A stretch of DNA of 5,352 nucleotides from an uncultured Saprospiraceae bacterium (GTDB lineage Bacteria; Bacteroidota; Bacteroidia; Chitinophagales; Saprospiraceae). Every line of letters begins with the position of its first letter. Position 1 is the stretch's first letter. Position numbers and translations under genes: made by a program. Shown here one piece after another: positions 5,097-5,352 of the stretch. Under the pieces are notes generated by a model, which saw nothing but the letters and a program-made list of their open reading frames with translations, searched no databases and was not told the origin of the DNA. The stretch is from assembly GCA_937921525.1 (NCBI GenBank), contig CAKZUM010000062.1:1-5352 (forward strand), in the 5' to 3' direction.

Positions 5097-5137
5097 AGGC
5101 TGTTGGATAGCATTTTAGCGAATGCTATCCACAGCTT
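5097..5137. repeat. Long hairpin, 11 bp plus 4 bp with one bulge
   Basis: TGGATAGCATT (5104-5114) pairs exactly with AATGCTATCCA (5121-5131) around the six-base loop TTAGCG. With T5103 bulged, GCTG (5099-5102) pairs with CAGC (5132-5135), and two weaker pairs extend to 5097/5137. No T tract follows. The length and low number of defects make chance unlikely. A dispersed palindromic repeat or a structured leader for the gene starting at 5255 are possible readings. Confidence 0.5.
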
Positions 5138-5191
5138 ACAAGCTTTGGATCTAAACAATTTTCAACCGAAATTAAAAGCACCCAATTGGTC

Positions 5192-5229
5192 ATAAGTAAT
5201 CAGCCCTTCTACTTCCAGAAGCTACTTAT
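5192..5229. repeat. Nested hairpin just upstream of the partial ORF
   Basis: ATAAGTA (5192-5198) pairs exactly with TACTTAT (5223-5229). Inside, CTTCT (5206-5210) pairs with AGAAG (5217-5221) around a six-base loop. The structure ends 25 nt before the ATG at 5255, where it could affect translation if transcribed. Confidence 0.35.
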
Positions 5230-5254
5230 CTTCCAATAAAATAAACAGCATCCA

Positions 5255-5352
5255 ATGAAACGGATACAACATTTCTTCACCAATACGTCTAAGGTATTAG
5301 TACAATATGCTACTGATACTAAGTATACTGTCTTTCGGTCTACTACATTGGT
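5255..5352 (+). CDS. Possible start of a second gene, cut by the window edge
   Basis: ATG at 5255 opens a frame that stays open for 32 codons to the end of the window; it is the first start after the in-frame TAA at 5237-5239. The product cannot be identified. The visible residues are polar to basic with no hydrophobic core yet, as in the long leader of the protein at 848. They share short motifs with it in the same order: KVLVQYA against KVWGQSA, then VFRS against VFCRS. If the likeness is real, this would be another exported protein with the same kind of leader, whose signal peptide core would begin just beyond the window. No Shine-Dalgarno sequence is seen; the 5' context is A-rich. Thirty-two codons is short, and a different frame opens at 5307, so confidence is limited. 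Confidence 0.4.
   Translation, partial: MKRIQHFFTNTSKVLVQYATDTKYTVFRSTTL

Larger units (their letters stand above)
4646..5254. other. Non-coding region downstream of the large gene
   Basis: About 609 nt with no credible gene. Its content is a succession of inverted repeats (4649-4671, 4680-4695, 4761-4790, 4889-4914, 4928-4950, 5015-5058, 5097-5137, 5192-5229), a short tandem duplication of ACTAATC (4850-4863), and a direct repeat pair (4879-4896 and 5064-5079). No transposase fragment, tRNA or rRNA was recognised. Confidence 0.7.

Noticed and set aside
5307..5352. Alternative start ATG at 5307 giving a hydrophobic peptide (MLLILSILSFGLLHW)
   Set aside because: It looks like a signal peptide core but lacks a basic n-region and overlaps the longer frame from 5255. 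With only 15 codons visible it cannot be preferred, though sequence beyond the window could reverse this.

Overview
The window holds one complete large gene, a probable truncated gene start at the right edge, and two AT-rich non-coding flanks that are unusually dense in inverted repeats. It looks like a chromosomal segment from a free-living member of the Bacteroidota, most likely a Saprospiria/Lewinella-type bacterium. The reasons are the type IX secretion (T9SS) sorting domain at the C-terminus of the large protein, the HYR, dockerin-like and cohesin-like architecture, the low GC content and the lack of a Shine-Dalgarno sequence before the start codon. The genus is an inference.

Layout. Positions 1-847 have no credible gene. 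They hold isolated palindromes (147-171, 345-363), a nested terminator-like structure (396-506), a small hairpin (526-545), and then a run of inverted repeats that nearly tiles 586-796 and ends 51 nt before the gene. A seven-codon mini-ORF (828-851) overlaps the gene's start codon as ATGA. Positions 848-4645 encode a 1265-residue secreted multidomain protein: leader and signal peptide, one cysteine-containing domain, two copies of a ~350-residue four-domain super-repeat that each include an HYR domain, a carboxypeptidase-regulatory-like domain, a dockerin-like region, a cohesin-like domain and the T9SS type A sorting domain. Positions 4646-5254 are non-coding and carry at least seven hairpins, including a perfect 13-bp GC-rich stem (4761-4790) and a ~15-bp stem (5099-5135). 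From 5255 a reading frame stays open to the window edge. Its first 32 residues partly resemble the unusual leader of the large protein.

The large protein would cross the inner membrane by Sec, fold as a chain of beta-sandwich domains probably held by disulfides, and cross the outer membrane by T9SS to be anchored or released. A role in adhesion or surface structure is likely but its ligand cannot be read from the sequence. The most unusual content is the exact cysteine register of the super-repeat, dockerin-like and cohesin-like domains in one chain, and the hairpin-rich flanks. No mobile element, CRISPR array, tRNA or rRNA was recognised.
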